DNA from: JBCCGR01 sp039029195
GTDB lineage: Bacteria > Pseudomonadota > Alphaproteobacteria > Rhizobiales > Rhizobiaceae
NCBI GenBank assembly: GCA_039029195.1
Contig: JBCCGR010000041.1
Span: 1-42,507, forward strand
Reading direction: 5' to 3'
Length of the DNA stretch: 42,507 nt
A program made the position numbers and the translations under genes. The notes under the pieces are model-generated. The model searched no databases. It was given only the letters and a program-made list of their open reading frames with translations, and was not told the DNA's origin. This document shows positions 31,281-40,664 of the stretch, in pieces (within the stretch, counting starts at the first letter, position 1; every line of letters starts with the position of its first letter).

Positions 31281-32599
31281 GCAATCTGGAACTTGGCATT
31301 GCTTCGCTGCCGGTGCTGCTGGCACTGATCTTCCTGCGCATGCCCATTGGCCTTGCAATGCTTGGCGTCGGAATGGCTGGAACTGCTGTCGCACTGGGTG
31401 GCCCAAACATTGTCCTGGCGCAGCTTAAGGGCCAAGTCTACTCAACCTTTTCCAGCTATTCGCTGTCCATTGTACCGCTGTTTTTGTTGATGGGTCAGTT
31501 CGCAACCCTGGGCGGCATGTCCACTTCCTTGTTCAAAGCGGCGGAAGCCTTTTTGGGGCACCGGCGCGGCGGCGTTGCTATGGCATCGATCGGCGCCTGT
31601 GCCGGGTTCGGTGCGATTTGTGGCTCGTCGCTTGCGACGGCGGCGACCATGGGGCAAGTGGCTTTGCCTGAAATGAAGCGGTACGGCTATTCCGGTGGCC
31701 TTTCCACAGCCACATTGGCAGCGGGCGGTACGTTGGGCATTTTGATCCCGCCTTCAATCGTGCTCGTGATCTATGCCATTTTGACAGAACAGAACATCGC
31801 CAAATTGTTCCTCGCCGCCTTCATTCCCGGCATTCTGGCAGCAATTGGCTATATGATCGTCATTCGCATTTTGATGGCGCTGAGCCCCGGCAACGCGCAG
31901 GTTAAAGAGCGTATGCCCTGGGGAGAACGTCTTGTTTCTCTGGCAAGTGTTTGGCCGGTGCTGGCGGTGTTCATTCTGGTGGTGGGTGGTATCTATTTTG
32001 GCTGGTTTACCCCCACCGAAGCGGCAGCCATCGGCGCGGCTGGTACCGGCATAATCGCGTTTGCGAATGGTGGTCTATCGCGTCAGTCTTTTGCTGATGC
32101 GATCCTGAAAACCGCGCAAAACACCGGTATGATTTTCCTGATCATTCTCGGCGCAGCCTTTTACAACGCATTTCTGGCTCTCACCCACGTTCCTCAGGAA
32201 GTTTCCAACCTCGTGGTGGCCATGGATGTTTCGCCGTGGATTATCTTGATCATCGTTCTGACCATCTATCTGGTGTTTGGCTGTGTGATGGACAGCCTAT
32301 CGATGATCCTGCTGACGGTGCCGATCTTCTTCCCCATCATTTCGACCCTCGATTTCGGGCTGACACCGGAAGAAACCGCAATCTGGTTTGGTATTTTGGT
32401 GCTGATTGTTGTGGAGGTGGGGCTGATAACACCTCCTGTGGGCATGAACCTTTTCGTCATCAACACGATGAGCCGGGAAACGCGGATCGTGGATACCTAC
32501 AAGTATATTCTCCCGTTTGTGGCTTCGGACATCATCAGAACAGCCATTCTGGTTGCATTTCCGGCGATCACACTGGGTTTCATGCGGTTGATCTACTGA
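31277..32599 (+). CDS. dctM: TRAP transporter large permease DctM
   Basis: A 440-residue permease with about twelve hydrophobic helices and the DctM signatures: FLRMPIGLAMLGVGMAG near the N-terminus, SSYSLSIVPLFLLMGQFA, the re-entrant GSSLATAATMGQVALPEM, GILIPPSIVLVIYAILTEQ and EVGLITPPVGMNLFV. Sodium-driven uptake into the cytoplasm is expected. GTG start coupled to dctQ. It is the last gene of the operon begun at 28090; after the stop lies a short gene-free gap before the convergent ten-gene operon. Confidence 0.95.
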   Translation: MSNLELGIASLPVLLALIFLRMPIGLAMLGVGMAGTAVALGGPNIVLAQLKGQVYSTFSSYSLSIVPLFLLMGQFATLGGMSTSLFKAAEAFLGHRRGGVAMASIGACAGFGAICGSSLATAATMGQVALPEMKRYGYSGGLSTATLAAGGTLGILIPPSIVLVIYAILTEQNIAKLFLAAFIPGILAAIGYMIVIRILMALSPGNAQVKERMPWGERLVSLASVWPVLAVFILVVGGIYFGWFTPTEAAAIGAAGTGIIAFANGGLSRQSFADAILKTAQNTGMIFLIILGAAFYNAFLALTHVPQEVSNLVVAMDVSPWIILIIVLTIYLVFGCVMDSLSMILLTVPIFFPIISTLDFGLTPEETAIWFGILVLIVVEVGLITPPVGMNLFVINTMSRETRIVDTYKYILPFVASDIIRTAILVAFPAITLGFMRLIY

Positions 32600-32716
32600 T
32601 CGCATTGAATTCGCAAGGCCAGGCAACCAATTGCCGCTTCCGCGAGTTCAGCGGCCTAAATCATCCGTGGTCACGGGGTAATTTTGTTGCGACGGCAGTC
32701 AGGATTTAGACTCAGA

Positions 32717-32731
32717 GCAGCGGTTCGCTGC
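32717..32731. terminator. Short hairpin between convergent operons
   Basis: GCAGCG-gtt-CGCTGC, extended by one A-T pair, lies in the 233-bp gap between the end of dctM and the end of the RraA-like gene. It could serve as a bidirectional terminator, but no clear T-run is present on either side. Confidence 0.3.
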
Positions 32732-32832
32732 TTCGAAAATCGCAAAATCTCAATCGGTGCATTTTGCCCTTTTCTTCGCCAGTCTCAGCGCAAAGGCACT
32801 GAATTTCAATCTGTCCGCCCGGCCATACCCCC

Positions 32833-33540
32833 TCAAACCCGCGCCTTTTCAAAGGCTGCCCAGGCGGCTTCGAATTTTTCGAAATTGAAGCCTGGTTCCC
32901 GTGCCGGGCCGAGGACAAGCTGTTCGCATTCCATCATCTTGTGAATTGCGTCACCCAGAACCGGCAGAACATCCGGCGGGACGATGACCGCGCCGTGCCG
33001 GTCTGCATGAACAAAGTCTCCGGGAGCAACCGTCAGGCCGAATATTGTGACCGGCTGGTCAACATCCACCACATGCACAAATCCGTGGCTCGGGCCGATT
33101 GAAGCGGCGAACACTGGAAACCCCGGCTCCATGTCGCCCAGATCGCGCATCACGCCATTGGTGAGTGTCCCGTCGAGGCCAAACCCCTTGTGGATCGCTG
33201 TGTTCACCTCGCCCCAATAGGCGCCGATGCAATCCGGGAAGTCGAGATCCTCGACCACGGCCACAGACGGGGTCGGCGCTTCGGCCATGTATTTATAATA
33301 GGCCATGCGCTTTTCGCGGGTCACCTGAACCGGATCCGGCGAGGGTTCCACCGCGCGAATGCGGGCCGTGCGGGCAAAGCCGCACATGGCAGGTCCGGTC
33401 GGATCAGAGGCAAGCAGCGTTCCCCGCGTAAAGTCGTTGAAGCCGCGCTTCTTTTGGGCAACTTCGATGGAATTGCACACCGTTGGCGTGTCCACCGATT
33501 TCAGCAGCTCCATCAAGGCGGCATCAGGCGTGTACGTCAT
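32833..33540 (-). CDS. RraA-like aldolase/decarboxylase (HMG aldolase family)
   Basis: A 235-residue member of the RraA/4-hydroxy-4-methyl-2-oxoglutarate aldolase family. Visible family parts are TPTVCNSIEVAQ at the start, the substrate/metal loop LTNGVMRDLGDM (about residues 125-136, normally GGVRD), and HADRHGAVIVPP. Enzymes of this family cleave or decarboxylate hydroxy-oxo acids to pyruvate or oxaloacetate products. The ATG at 33540 (MTYTPDAAL) overlaps the end of the upstream hydrolase gene by 17 bp. It is the last gene of the ten-gene minus-strand operon and would suit a final C-C cleavage. Confidence 0.88.
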   Translation of the reverse strand: MTYTPDAALMELLKSVDTPTVCNSIEVAQKKRGFNDFTRGTLLASDPTGPAMCGFARTARIRAVEPSPDPVQVTREKRMAYYKYMAEAPTPSVAVVEDLDFPDCIGAYWGEVNTAIHKGFGLDGTLTNGVMRDLGDMEPGFPVFAASIGPSHGFVHVVDVDQPVTIFGLTVAPGDFVHADRHGAVIVPPDVLPVLGDAIHKMMECEQLVLGPAREPGFNFEKFEAAWAAFEKARV

Positions 33541-34279
33541 TGGAAACCTCGTTCTCAAAATTTGTGTGAGGAGCCGCGAACCACGCGCGCACGATCTCGG
33601 TATAGTCACCCGCGCATTCAAGCATCGCCATATGTCCTGCGCCCTCAAGCACTTTCAAAGTCACATTTGGAAGGAGCGCGGCCATGTCCTCGTGCCATTC
33701 AAGCTTGCACAGGGCGTCTTCAGCGGCGGCGAACACCAATGTCGGGCTTTGGAACTGCCGCAACGCCTCTACCGTGGACGTGCGGTTCAAGAGGGCCGTG
33801 GATTGCTGGACGAATACGTCCGGGCCCAACTTTTCAGCCATGTCCACCACCAGTTGCCGGGCCTCTTCGGTGTGTTCATCGCTCGTGTGAAAATAGGCAA
33901 CCTTCAGATCGGTTTGCATCAGCTCACTGAGCCCACCGTTGCGAACAACCTCCATATGCTTGTTGCGGCGTTCGCGGGTTGCAGGCGGGTCCACACGATG
34001 ATTGGTGTTGAGCAAGGCCAGCCGCGCGATGCGGTGTGGGGCTTCACGCACCATCGCCATGGCGACGATGCCACCCATGGAAAATCCGGCAAGCGAAAAC
34101 CGCTCAGCGTCGATGCTGCCCAGGATGTTCCGGGCCAGACCGTCGACCGTGTCAGCGGACGTCATGTCACCGAACACGTTCTTGTACTCGTTGCTCAATG
34201 CGGCAGCGATGTCGGCAAATATTTCCGGCCCGCACATCAGACCGGGGAGCAGAACCAGCGTTGGTTTTTGATCCACCAT
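33524..34279 (-). CDS. Alpha/beta hydrolase
   Basis: A 251-residue cytoplasmic alpha/beta hydrolase with oxyanion strand LVLLPGLMCGPEIF, nucleophile Ser67 in AGFSMGG, the acid residue in AAAEDALC, and the histidine in EGAGHMAMLE. Similar to 3-oxoadipate enol-lactonase-like and carboxylesterase-like enzymes of catabolic operons. It is between the MetE-like and RraA-like genes, with 5 bp to the former and an overlap with the latter. Substrate unknown; a lactone or ester intermediate is plausible. Confidence 0.92.
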   Translation of the reverse strand: MVDQKPTLVLLPGLMCGPEIFADIAAALSNEYKNVFGDMTSADTVDGLARNILGSIDAERFSLAGFSMGGIVAMAMVREAPHRIARLALLNTNHRVDPPATRERRNKHMEVVRNGGLSELMQTDLKVAYFHTSDEHTEEARQLVVDMAEKLGPDVFVQQSTALLNRTSTVEALRQFQSPTLVFAAAEDALCKLEWHEDMAALLPNVTLKVLEGAGHMAMLECAGDYTEIVRAWFAAPHTNFENEVSNDVHA

Positions 34280-34284
34280 ATCGC

Positions 34285-35415
34285 CTACCGGGCGGAGGCG
34301 AGTGCCGCACCTTCACTCAGCGATTTGAGCTTTTCATAGGCGATTTCAGGATCCACGGAGCCGAAGCCGGCGAACGTGCCAAACCCACAGTCGGAACCCG
34401 CAATCACGCGGTCCTTGCCGACAATGTCGGTAAAACGCTCGATGCGCTGGGCCACAAGCTCCGGGTGCTCCACAAAGTTGGTGGTGGTATCGACCACGCC
34501 GGGAACCAGCACCTTGTCGTCCGGGATTTCCGATTTTCGATCACGGAAGACCGTCCATTCGTGGGCGTGGCGCGGGTTGGACGTTTCAAACAGCACGTAG
34601 CGCGCCTTGGTGGCCATAAGAGTTGAAAACACCTTGTCCATGGCGATGTCGCACACGTGTGGGCCCTCATAATTGCCCCAGCAAATGTGAACGCGCACCA
34701 TGTCGGCAGGCACATTTTCAAGCGCGTGGTTCATGGCTTCCACATGGCTTTGCGCGATCTTCAGAAACTCGTCGTCGGAAAGATCGCCAAAAAGCATGTG
34801 TCGCGAAAGCGCGAGATCCGGGCAGTCCAGTTGCAGGTGCAGCCCTGCGCCGACAATCTCCTCATATTCCGCCTTCATGGCATCCGCGAGTGCGGCCAGA
34901 TAGGCATCGCGGTTTGGATAGTGAACATTCTGCAAAAACAGCGAAATCACGCCGGGTGATGCCGCATTCATGAAGCCCTGGCTGACGCCGTGCTTTTCCA
35001 TCGCAGCCTTCAGGTTCGCGATGTCCTTTTGCAATTCCCCCTGCCCTTTGGATTTCACCTCACCGGTGCATTGCGGGCGCGCATATTGCGGAGTGCCGCC
35101 ATCGTCCGCGAGGCGTTTCAGGAAGGATGGAAAAAGCTTCAGATCGCCCGGCGCATTGCGCTCGCTGTCGCCGGAAAAACCGGTGTAGCGATCCTTGACG
35201 TAAGTTGCGTAGGAGATTTTTGATGTTTCCCCGTCGGAAACATGATCAATGCCCGAGGACATCTGACGGGCTACGGTTTCGTCAACGGCTTCGGTCATCG
35301 CCGCATCAAAATCCATCTCTTCATACGGCTTTTCATGCTCTCGGGCGAAGATGAAATCGACGACTTTTTGAGTTCGCGGCAGGGAACCCACGTGGGTTGT
35401 GAGGATTTTCGTCAT
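34285..35415 (-). CDS. MetE-like (cobalamin-independent methionine synthase C-terminal domain) protein
   Basis: A 376-residue single-domain homologue of the zinc-containing C-terminal barrel of MetE. It begins MTKILTTHVGSLPRT (the same GSLPR motif), and the zinc ligands appear as His-x-Cys in VRVHICWGNYEG, a Glu in FETSNPR and the distal Cys in SDCGFGTFAG. True MetE is about 750 residues with a duplicated barrel, so this is one of the many short relatives involved in methyl transfer or C-S chemistry of small molecules. Placing it in a catabolic operon suggests demethylation or thiol-related processing of the imported compound; the reaction is not known. ATG at 35415 chosen by homology of the start. 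Confidence 0.88.
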   Translation of the reverse strand: MTKILTTHVGSLPRTQKVVDFIFAREHEKPYEEMDFDAAMTEAVDETVARQMSSGIDHVSDGETSKISYATYVKDRYTGFSGDSERNAPGDLKLFPSFLKRLADDGGTPQYARPQCTGEVKSKGQGELQKDIANLKAAMEKHGVSQGFMNAASPGVISLFLQNVHYPNRDAYLAALADAMKAEYEEIVGAGLHLQLDCPDLALSRHMLFGDLSDDEFLKIAQSHVEAMNHALENVPADMVRVHICWGNYEGPHVCDIAMDKVFSTLMATKARYVLFETSNPRHAHEWTVFRDRKSEIPDDKVLVPGVVDTTTNFVEHPELVAQRIERFTDIVGKDRVIAGSDCGFGTFAGFGSVDPEIAYEKLKSLSEGAALASAR

Positions 35416-35443
35416 CTGACTTGCTTTCTGTAAGGAAGGACAA

Positions 35444-36421
35444 TCACAGCCAATGAGTCGGGCCTGCGGGGTCATCGGTGCTGCGGACACGGTATAAGCT
35501 TGCCTCACCCGTCATGGACGGCGCGAGCGCCCGGTCCAGACCCGGTGGTACGGCGCAGGTGTCGCCCGGTGCCAGGATCGTGTGGCACGGCGCGTCACCA
35601 TTGAGCCAGGAGAGCTTCCAGTGGCCACGCATGACCATCAGCACTTCAAAGGCGTCGCACGAATAAGGCGAGGGATCGATGGATGTGGGTCCGATGAGGT
35701 CGACCTCGAAACCGGGCCGGTCTTTCAGCATCGCGTCTTCGCCGATCACCTTGCAGGGCTGGTCGTCAGCCATGGCCACCATATCCCAGTAACGCGCGAC
35801 AAAGCGCGGGACCACTTCCGATGACGTGAACTCGGGAAAGGCGGTCAGTTGTTCATCGCTCAGCAAAGGCATGGGCGAGACGTCCCCCGGCAAAGTCTGC
35901 CCGGTTTTGGTGTCATAAAGAACACCGTTTTCGCCCAGAACGAGGCCGTGATCCTTGGCGTCTTCAATGACCTGCGGTGCCCAGGTGACGCCACCACCGG
36001 CATCGTCTCCACCGAGGATCGCCATGATCATTCCGTAGTCGGTTCCGATATTCTCAAAACCGCGGAAAATGCCGGTTGGGATATTGAATATATCACCTTC
36101 TTCCAGTGTTACTTCACCAGCATCGCCCCAGCGGCCCCAGAAAAACCGCCAGCGCCCCTTCAGCACGTAAAACACTTCCGCCGTGGTGTGGGAATGCAGC
36201 GAGTTGCGGCACTTGGGCGGCTGACCGGCGGCTCCGATGTTGAAACCCGGCGTGTCGTTGATGTGCACGTGCTGGTCGGGCGATTCCGAAACGCCACCAC
36301 CAATAATGGTAAAGTTCTCTTTCTGGTCAGAACCCGGTGTGTGCGCATCGATGAACGCCGTCTTGCACGGCTGCAATTCACCGTAGCGCACAATGCGCGC
36401 ATCCATTTCCTGTGGTGTCAT
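35444..36421 (-). CDS. Bicupin protein
   Basis: A 325-residue protein with two cupin barrels. The first has the metal motif NSLHSHTTAEVFYVLKGRW with two histidines and the glutamate, and the second half EGDIFNIPTGIFRGF. The second barrel (EVLMVMRGHWKLSW and APGDTCAVPPGLDR) has lost the histidines and is probably structural. The pattern resembles gentisate-dioxygenase-like bicupins, though the function could be isomerase or dioxygenase. ATG at 36421 overlaps the stop of the SnoaL-like gene. Member of the ten-gene operon; 28 bp from the MetE-like gene. Confidence 0.88.
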   Translation of the reverse strand: MTPQEMDARIVRYGELQPCKTAFIDAHTPGSDQKENFTIIGGGVSESPDQHVHINDTPGFNIGAAGQPPKCRNSLHSHTTAEVFYVLKGRWRFFWGRWGDAGEVTLEEGDIFNIPTGIFRGFENIGTDYGMIMAILGGDDAGGGVTWAPQVIEDAKDHGLVLGENGVLYDTKTGQTLPGDVSPMPLLSDEQLTAFPEFTSSEVVPRFVARYWDMVAMADDQPCKVIGEDAMLKDRPGFEVDLIGPTSIDPSPYSCDAFEVLMVMRGHWKLSWLNGDAPCHTILAPGDTCAVPPGLDRALAPSMTGEASLYRVRSTDDPAGPTHWL

Positions 36422-37407
36422 CAGGCGTTCCCGCTTTGCATGAGTATTTGTTTCCAGATCGCCACTTCGTCGTAGAGCGCGAATTCGCGGCGCAGGCCCC
36501 ATGGGCCGAATTCGGCATGACACATGCCCATCACGTGGACGTTGGCACCGGTGGGTGCACCGAAAGCACCCCAGCCATCATGCTTGCCCGTCAGTGACCA
36601 ACGCACCGAAGCGCGCGGTGAAAGCATGTCAGCATCCATGCCGATCTGATGGTGAATTTCAAAGGCGGCAGATGGGAACGATGAGCGCAATCCAATCCAG
36701 AACCCATCCACGCCCGGTGTCGACAAAACAGTTTTGGCACCCGCATATTCGCCAACGACCGCGCGGTCGTATTCCTTTGCAACCAGGTCGAGATCCGCGC
36801 CCATAATGCGGGAGAGAATGTCGGCATATTTCTCACCCCACTCGTTGGCATTGCCCCTGGAATTGTAACCACCATCCACGTCCTGATCGGGGGTGAACGG
36901 TCGGTTGCAGTTATCCGGGCCGCCTTCGGCCGCGATCATATCGCGGGCGAAGTCTTTGGGATCCATGCCGAACTGGCGGACCATGCCGCCATAGTCGCGG
37001 ATCAGCAACTCATCGAAAATCGTGTTTTCTCTGGCTGCGCAATCGGCGATGGCCCGAATGCGAAACCGTTTGCCGCTGGCCGGGCCAAACTGGCCGTCAT
37101 TGAGGTGTGTGCCAGTGGTGTGCAGACGATGTGAGGAAAGATAGCCATCCTCCTCATTGCCACACCAGATGACGTCCTCGCCAAAAAGTTCCCGATCGGG
37201 AAACTCGTTGATTGTGGCCATCGTTGAGGCAATGACGGCCTTGTTGCCGCGCTGGATCCCCATGGGCGAACGCACCGGAATGTCTTCCGCATAATAGTGG
37301 TGCAGTGTGCCAACGCCCCGGCTTTCCCAGATTTCGTGGGTGATGCCCAGAATATAATCCGGGAAGTCTTTCCAGCGCTGGGAAAACCCCTTGAACTCGT
37401 CGGTCAT
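36421..37407 (-). CDS. Double SnoaL-like (NTF2 fold) protein
   Basis: A 328-residue protein with two NTF2-like domains. The first runs about residues 15-165 with YYAEDIPVRSPMGIQRGNKAV as the helix/strand region typical of SnoaL-type polyketide cyclases, the second about 190-325 with AFEIHHQIGMDADM and SVRWSLTGKHDGWG. Such proteins are usually dehydratases, isomerases or cyclases of small hydroxy- or oxo-compounds. No metal site is evident. It touches the HisD-like gene upstream and overlaps the cupin gene downstream, so it works in the same pathway. Confidence 0.82.
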   Translation of the reverse strand: MTDEFKGFSQRWKDFPDYILGITHEIWESRGVGTLHHYYAEDIPVRSPMGIQRGNKAVIASTMATINEFPDRELFGEDVIWCGNEEDGYLSSHRLHTTGTHLNDGQFGPASGKRFRIRAIADCAARENTIFDELLIRDYGGMVRQFGMDPKDFARDMIAAEGGPDNCNRPFTPDQDVDGGYNSRGNANEWGEKYADILSRIMGADLDLVAKEYDRAVVGEYAGAKTVLSTPGVDGFWIGLRSSFPSAAFEIHHQIGMDADMLSPRASVRWSLTGKHDGWGAFGAPTGANVHVMGMCHAEFGPWGLRREFALYDEVAIWKQILMQSGNA

Positions 37408-38735
37408 TACTCAGCTGCCTCGCGCGGTTCCGCGGCAGCGCCATAGGGAATGTTGCGCCCACCATAGCGGCGCACCCGCACGTTCGCTTGCTCCGCGTGC
37501 CCGACAAAGCCTTCCAGCATGCAAAGGCGGGAACAATATTCGCCAATGCTCGCCGCCGCTTCGTCGGTAAGCACCTTCTGGTAAGAATGGGTTTTGAGGA
37601 ATTTTCCGACCCAAAGACCACCGGTGTAGCGACCCGCTTTCTTGGTGGGGAGCGTGTGGTTTGTCCCAATCACCTTGTCGCCATTGGAAACGTTGGTGCG
37701 TGGCCCCAGGAACAGAGCTCCGTAGCAGGTCATGTTTTCAAGGAACCAATCATCGCGATCGGTCATCACCTGCACATGTTCGGACGCGATGTCATCGGCA
37801 ACGGCGAGCATCTCATCATAGGTGTCGCACAGGATCACCTCGCCATAATCCTCCCAGCTCTTTGACGCCGTGTCGGCAGTTGGGAGGATCTTCAAAAGGC
37901 GATCGATTTCGCTCAGAGTTTCCGTTGCAAGCTTGCGGGAGTTGGTGACCAGAACAGCCGGTGAATTATATCCATGTTCCGCCTGCCCCAACAGGTCGGT
38001 CGCGCACATTTCAGCGTCTACCGTATCATCAGCAATGACCATGGTTTCCGTGGGACCGGCGAAGAGGTCGATGCCCACACGGCCGAACAATTGCCGCTTG
38101 GCCTCGGCAACAAACGCATTGCCTGGACCCACCAGCATGTGAACCGGATCAATGGTCTCGGTTCCAATTGCCAGCGCACCAACGGCTTGAATGCCGCCCA
38201 GCACGTAAATCTCGTGGGCACCGCCCATGTGCATGGCGGCAATCACCGCCGGGTTTGGCTCTCCCTTGAATGGCGGTGTTGCGGCAGCGATGCGTGGTAC
38301 GCCGGCAACGCTTGCTGTCAGCACAGACATATGGGCGGATGCCACCATGGGAAATTTCCCACCCGGCACATAGCAACCAACCGACTGAACCGGGATGTTC
38401 TTGTGGCCCAGAATGACGCCCGGAAGGGTTTCCACCTCAATGTCCGTCATGGAGGCGCGCTGGGCTTCGGCAAAGCCGCGCACCTGTGCCTGCGCAAAAC
38501 GAATATCGTCCATGTCGCGCGAAGACACCTGGTTGATCAGGGCTTCAATGTCGCTGTCACTCAGCCGAAAGGCCGGTGGTGAATAATTGTCGAACTTTTC
38601 AGACAGTTCGCGAACGGCAGTATCGCCTCGGGCTTCAATATCCGCCAAAGTGGCTTCAACCGACTGACGAACCTTCGCATCATCTTCGGCGCGCTCATCG
38701 TGCGGCTTGGCGGTTTTCAAATGTTCAATTGCCAT
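37407..38735 (-). CDS. Histidinol dehydrogenase-like alcohol dehydrogenase
   Basis: A 442-residue HisD homologue: NAD and zinc binding signatures CYVPGG, VGPGNAFVAEAKRQLFGRVGID and FAGPTET, the zinc ligands Gln and His in LLGQAEHGYN, Asp in NGDKVIGTNHTLPT, His in FVGHAEQANVRV, and the general-base pair Glu-His in SEHVQVM. Start ATG at 38735 has GGAG at the right distance. As part of a catabolic operon and not a his operon, it should oxidise a primary alcohol to an acid by two steps. The nearest function I can name is HpsN-type sulfopropanediol 3-dehydrogenase, which is a HisD relative, but the identity is not assured; other polyols remain possible. Confidence 0.85.
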   Translation of the reverse strand: MAIEHLKTAKPHDERAEDDAKVRQSVEATLADIEARGDTAVRELSEKFDNYSPPAFRLSDSDIEALINQVSSRDMDDIRFAQAQVRGFAEAQRASMTDIEVETLPGVILGHKNIPVQSVGCYVPGGKFPMVASAHMSVLTASVAGVPRIAAATPPFKGEPNPAVIAAMHMGGAHEIYVLGGIQAVGALAIGTETIDPVHMLVGPGNAFVAEAKRQLFGRVGIDLFAGPTETMVIADDTVDAEMCATDLLGQAEHGYNSPAVLVTNSRKLATETLSEIDRLLKILPTADTASKSWEDYGEVILCDTYDEMLAVADDIASEHVQVMTDRDDWFLENMTCYGALFLGPRTNVSNGDKVIGTNHTLPTKKAGRYTGGLWVGKFLKTHSYQKVLTDEAAASIGEYCSRLCMLEGFVGHAEQANVRVRRYGGRNIPYGAAAEPREAAE

Positions 38736-38772
38736 ATGGCACTCCATGAATTTTCGGGGAACCCATCATCAA

Positions 38773-39831
38773 TCAGTCGCGGATGCGCTGTTCGGTGTCT
38801 GGATCAAACAGGTAAAGATGGTCTGGCTGGATGGTGATGCCGACTATTTCGTCGATGTCTTTTTTCAAATGCCTGTCGCCTTTGGCAATCAGTCTTTGGT
38901 CGCCAAGCTGCAATGTCAGCATCACATTCTCGCCAGTGTTCTCCGAAGCGTAGATGGTGAGATCAACACCACCGTCGCCCTCGTCATGAATGGTGACGTC
39001 CTCCGCACGGACGCCCAGCACAACGTTCTCGATGTCCGCAACATCAACTTTGGCGAGCCACTTTCCTCCTTTGGTGAAAAAGGCCCCATCCTTGATGCTT
39101 CCATTGATAAGGTTCATGGCAGGTGACCCGATAAAGCCCGCCACGAACAGATTGTCCGGGTCGTTGTAGATTTCATCAGGCGTCGCAAGCTGCATGATGA
39201 TGCCGTTTTTCATCACAGCCACTCGATCTGCCAGCGTCATTGCCTCGATCTGATCGTGGGTGACGTAGACCGTGGTGATCTGCAGTTGTCTCGAGAGGTG
39301 CTTGAGTTCGGCGCGCATCGTGACGCGCAGTTTCGCATCAAGATTGGATAGTGGCTCATCCATCAGAAACACTTTTGGGGTGCGCACGATGGCCCTTGCC
39401 AGGGCGACACGCTGGCGCTGCCCGCCGGAGAGTGCCTTTGGCTTGCGATGGAGGAATTCTGACAGCTCCACCTGCTCGGCCGCCTTTTGAACGCGCGGGC
39501 CGATTTCCGATTTGGCAACACCCCTCACCTTCAATGGATAGGCGATGTTGTCGTAGATCGTCATGTGCGGATAAAGACCGTAGTTCTGGAACACCATGGC
39601 GATATCGCGGTCTTTCGGCAGGTCATCATTGACCATCTTGTCACCGATCCAGATTTCACCATCAGTGGGCTCTTCCAGACCGGCGATCATACGCATGGTG
39701 GTGGTTTTGCCGCATCCAGAGGGACCAAGCAGAACCAGAAATTCCCTGTCGGCGATGTCGAGGCTCTGATTGTCGACGCCAATGAAAGCGCCCCAACGCT
39801 TGGTCAGATTTTTCAGCCGTACCTCAGCCAT
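38773..39831 (-). CDS. ABC transporter ATPase, UgpC/MalK type
   Basis: A 352-residue ATPase with Walker A GPSGCGKTT, signature LSGGQRQRVALARA, Walker B VFLMDEPLSNLDAKLR and H-loop VTHDQIEAMTLAD, then a C-terminal TOBE/OB domain (VVLGVRAEDVTIHDE and GENVMLTLQLG). It energises the CUT1-type importer encoded by the next three genes upstream. Its ATG overlaps the permease stop (TAATG at 39831). It lies between the permeases and the HisD-like gene, which connects import to catabolism. Confidence 0.96.
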   Translation of the reverse strand: MAEVRLKNLTKRWGAFIGVDNQSLDIADREFLVLLGPSGCGKTTTMRMIAGLEEPTDGEIWIGDKMVNDDLPKDRDIAMVFQNYGLYPHMTIYDNIAYPLKVRGVAKSEIGPRVQKAAEQVELSEFLHRKPKALSGGQRQRVALARAIVRTPKVFLMDEPLSNLDAKLRVTMRAELKHLSRQLQITTVYVTHDQIEAMTLADRVAVMKNGIIMQLATPDEIYNDPDNLFVAGFIGSPAMNLINGSIKDGAFFTKGGKWLAKVDVADIENVVLGVRAEDVTIHDEGDGGVDLTIYASENTGENVMLTLQLGDQRLIAKGDRHLKKDIDEIVGITIQPDHLYLFDPDTEQRIRD

Positions 39832-40664
39832 TATCGGACGGCCCCCATGGTCATGCCCTGCACAAAATATTTTCGAATGATCAGCGCCAACACAAACATC
39901 GGTGCCATGATGATGATGCCCGCGGCGGACAGTAGGTTCCACAGATCGCCTTCCTCGGCCTTGAACAACGCCAGACCGATTGGAAGGGTGACAGCATCTT
40001 TGTTGGTGAGGATGAGTGCGAACAGGAACTCGTTCCAGGCGATGATGAAACAGAAGATACCCGCGGTGAACAGACCCGGCGCCGACATCGGCAGAACAAT
40101 ATTCTTTATCACCTGGAGCCGGGTCGAACCATCGACCATCGCCGCTTCTTCAGTGTCAATCGGAATGCCGTCGATGAAGCCTTTGATCATCCAGATCGCA
40201 AACGGCATCACGATGGCCAGATTGACGAGGATCAGGCCGAGCCTCGTGTCCAGCAAGCCGATATCGCGGAACATAACGAAAAACGGCAGGATGATCACCA
40301 CAGCCGGCACAAACTGCGTGGCGAGAATCATGACCAGCATTGTGGTCTCTCCCCGCAACCGAAACCGACTGAAAGAATAGGCAGCGCAGGTCGCAATGGG
40401 AATTGCGAACAGAACCGTAATCAGCGCCACAATGGTGGAATTGAAGAGTTTGTCACCAAGCCGATATGGATCGTCAAAGACAGTCTGAAAATTCTCGACC
40501 GTGGGCGTGAAGAACAGCTTGAGCTGATAGACATCCACATGGGTTTTGAAGGCTGCCAGAAAAATCCAGACGATCGGGATGATCATCACAAAGGCGGCGA
40601 TCAGGATCAGAGAGACCTGAACGATATTCCAGAAGCGCTTTTTTTGTCTGCCGGTCATGGTCAT
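39831..40664 (-). CDS. ABC transporter permease, MalG type
   Basis: A 277-residue inner-membrane permease with six helices and the EAA loop with EEAAMVDGSTRLQVIKNIVLPMSAPGL in the position expected for carbohydrate-uptake-1 systems. Its start overlaps the end of the other permease gene by 4 bp (40661-40664) and its stop overlaps the ATPase start. It forms a heterodimer with the MalF-type permease. Confidence 0.94.
   Translation of the reverse strand: MTMTGRQKKRFWNIVQVSLILIAAFVMIIPIVWIFLAAFKTHVDVYQLKLFFTPTVENFQTVFDDPYRLGDKLFNSTIVALITVLFAIPIATCAAYSFSRFRLRGETTMLVMILATQFVPAVVIILPFFVMFRDIGLLDTRLGLILVNLAIVMPFAIWMIKGFIDGIPIDTEEAAMVDGSTRLQVIKNIVLPMSAPGLFTAGIFCFIIAWNEFLFALILTNKDAVTLPIGLALFKAEEGDLWNLLSAAGIIIMAPMFVLALIIRKYFVQGMTMGAVR

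Noticed and set aside
33359..34339. 326-codon open frame on the plus strand
   Set aside because: Antisense to the RraA-like and alpha/beta hydrolase genes, both of which show catalytic motifs and operon overlap.
39487..40380. 297-codon open frame on the plus strand
   Set aside because: Antisense to the ABC ATPase and permease genes; a by-product of their codon usage.
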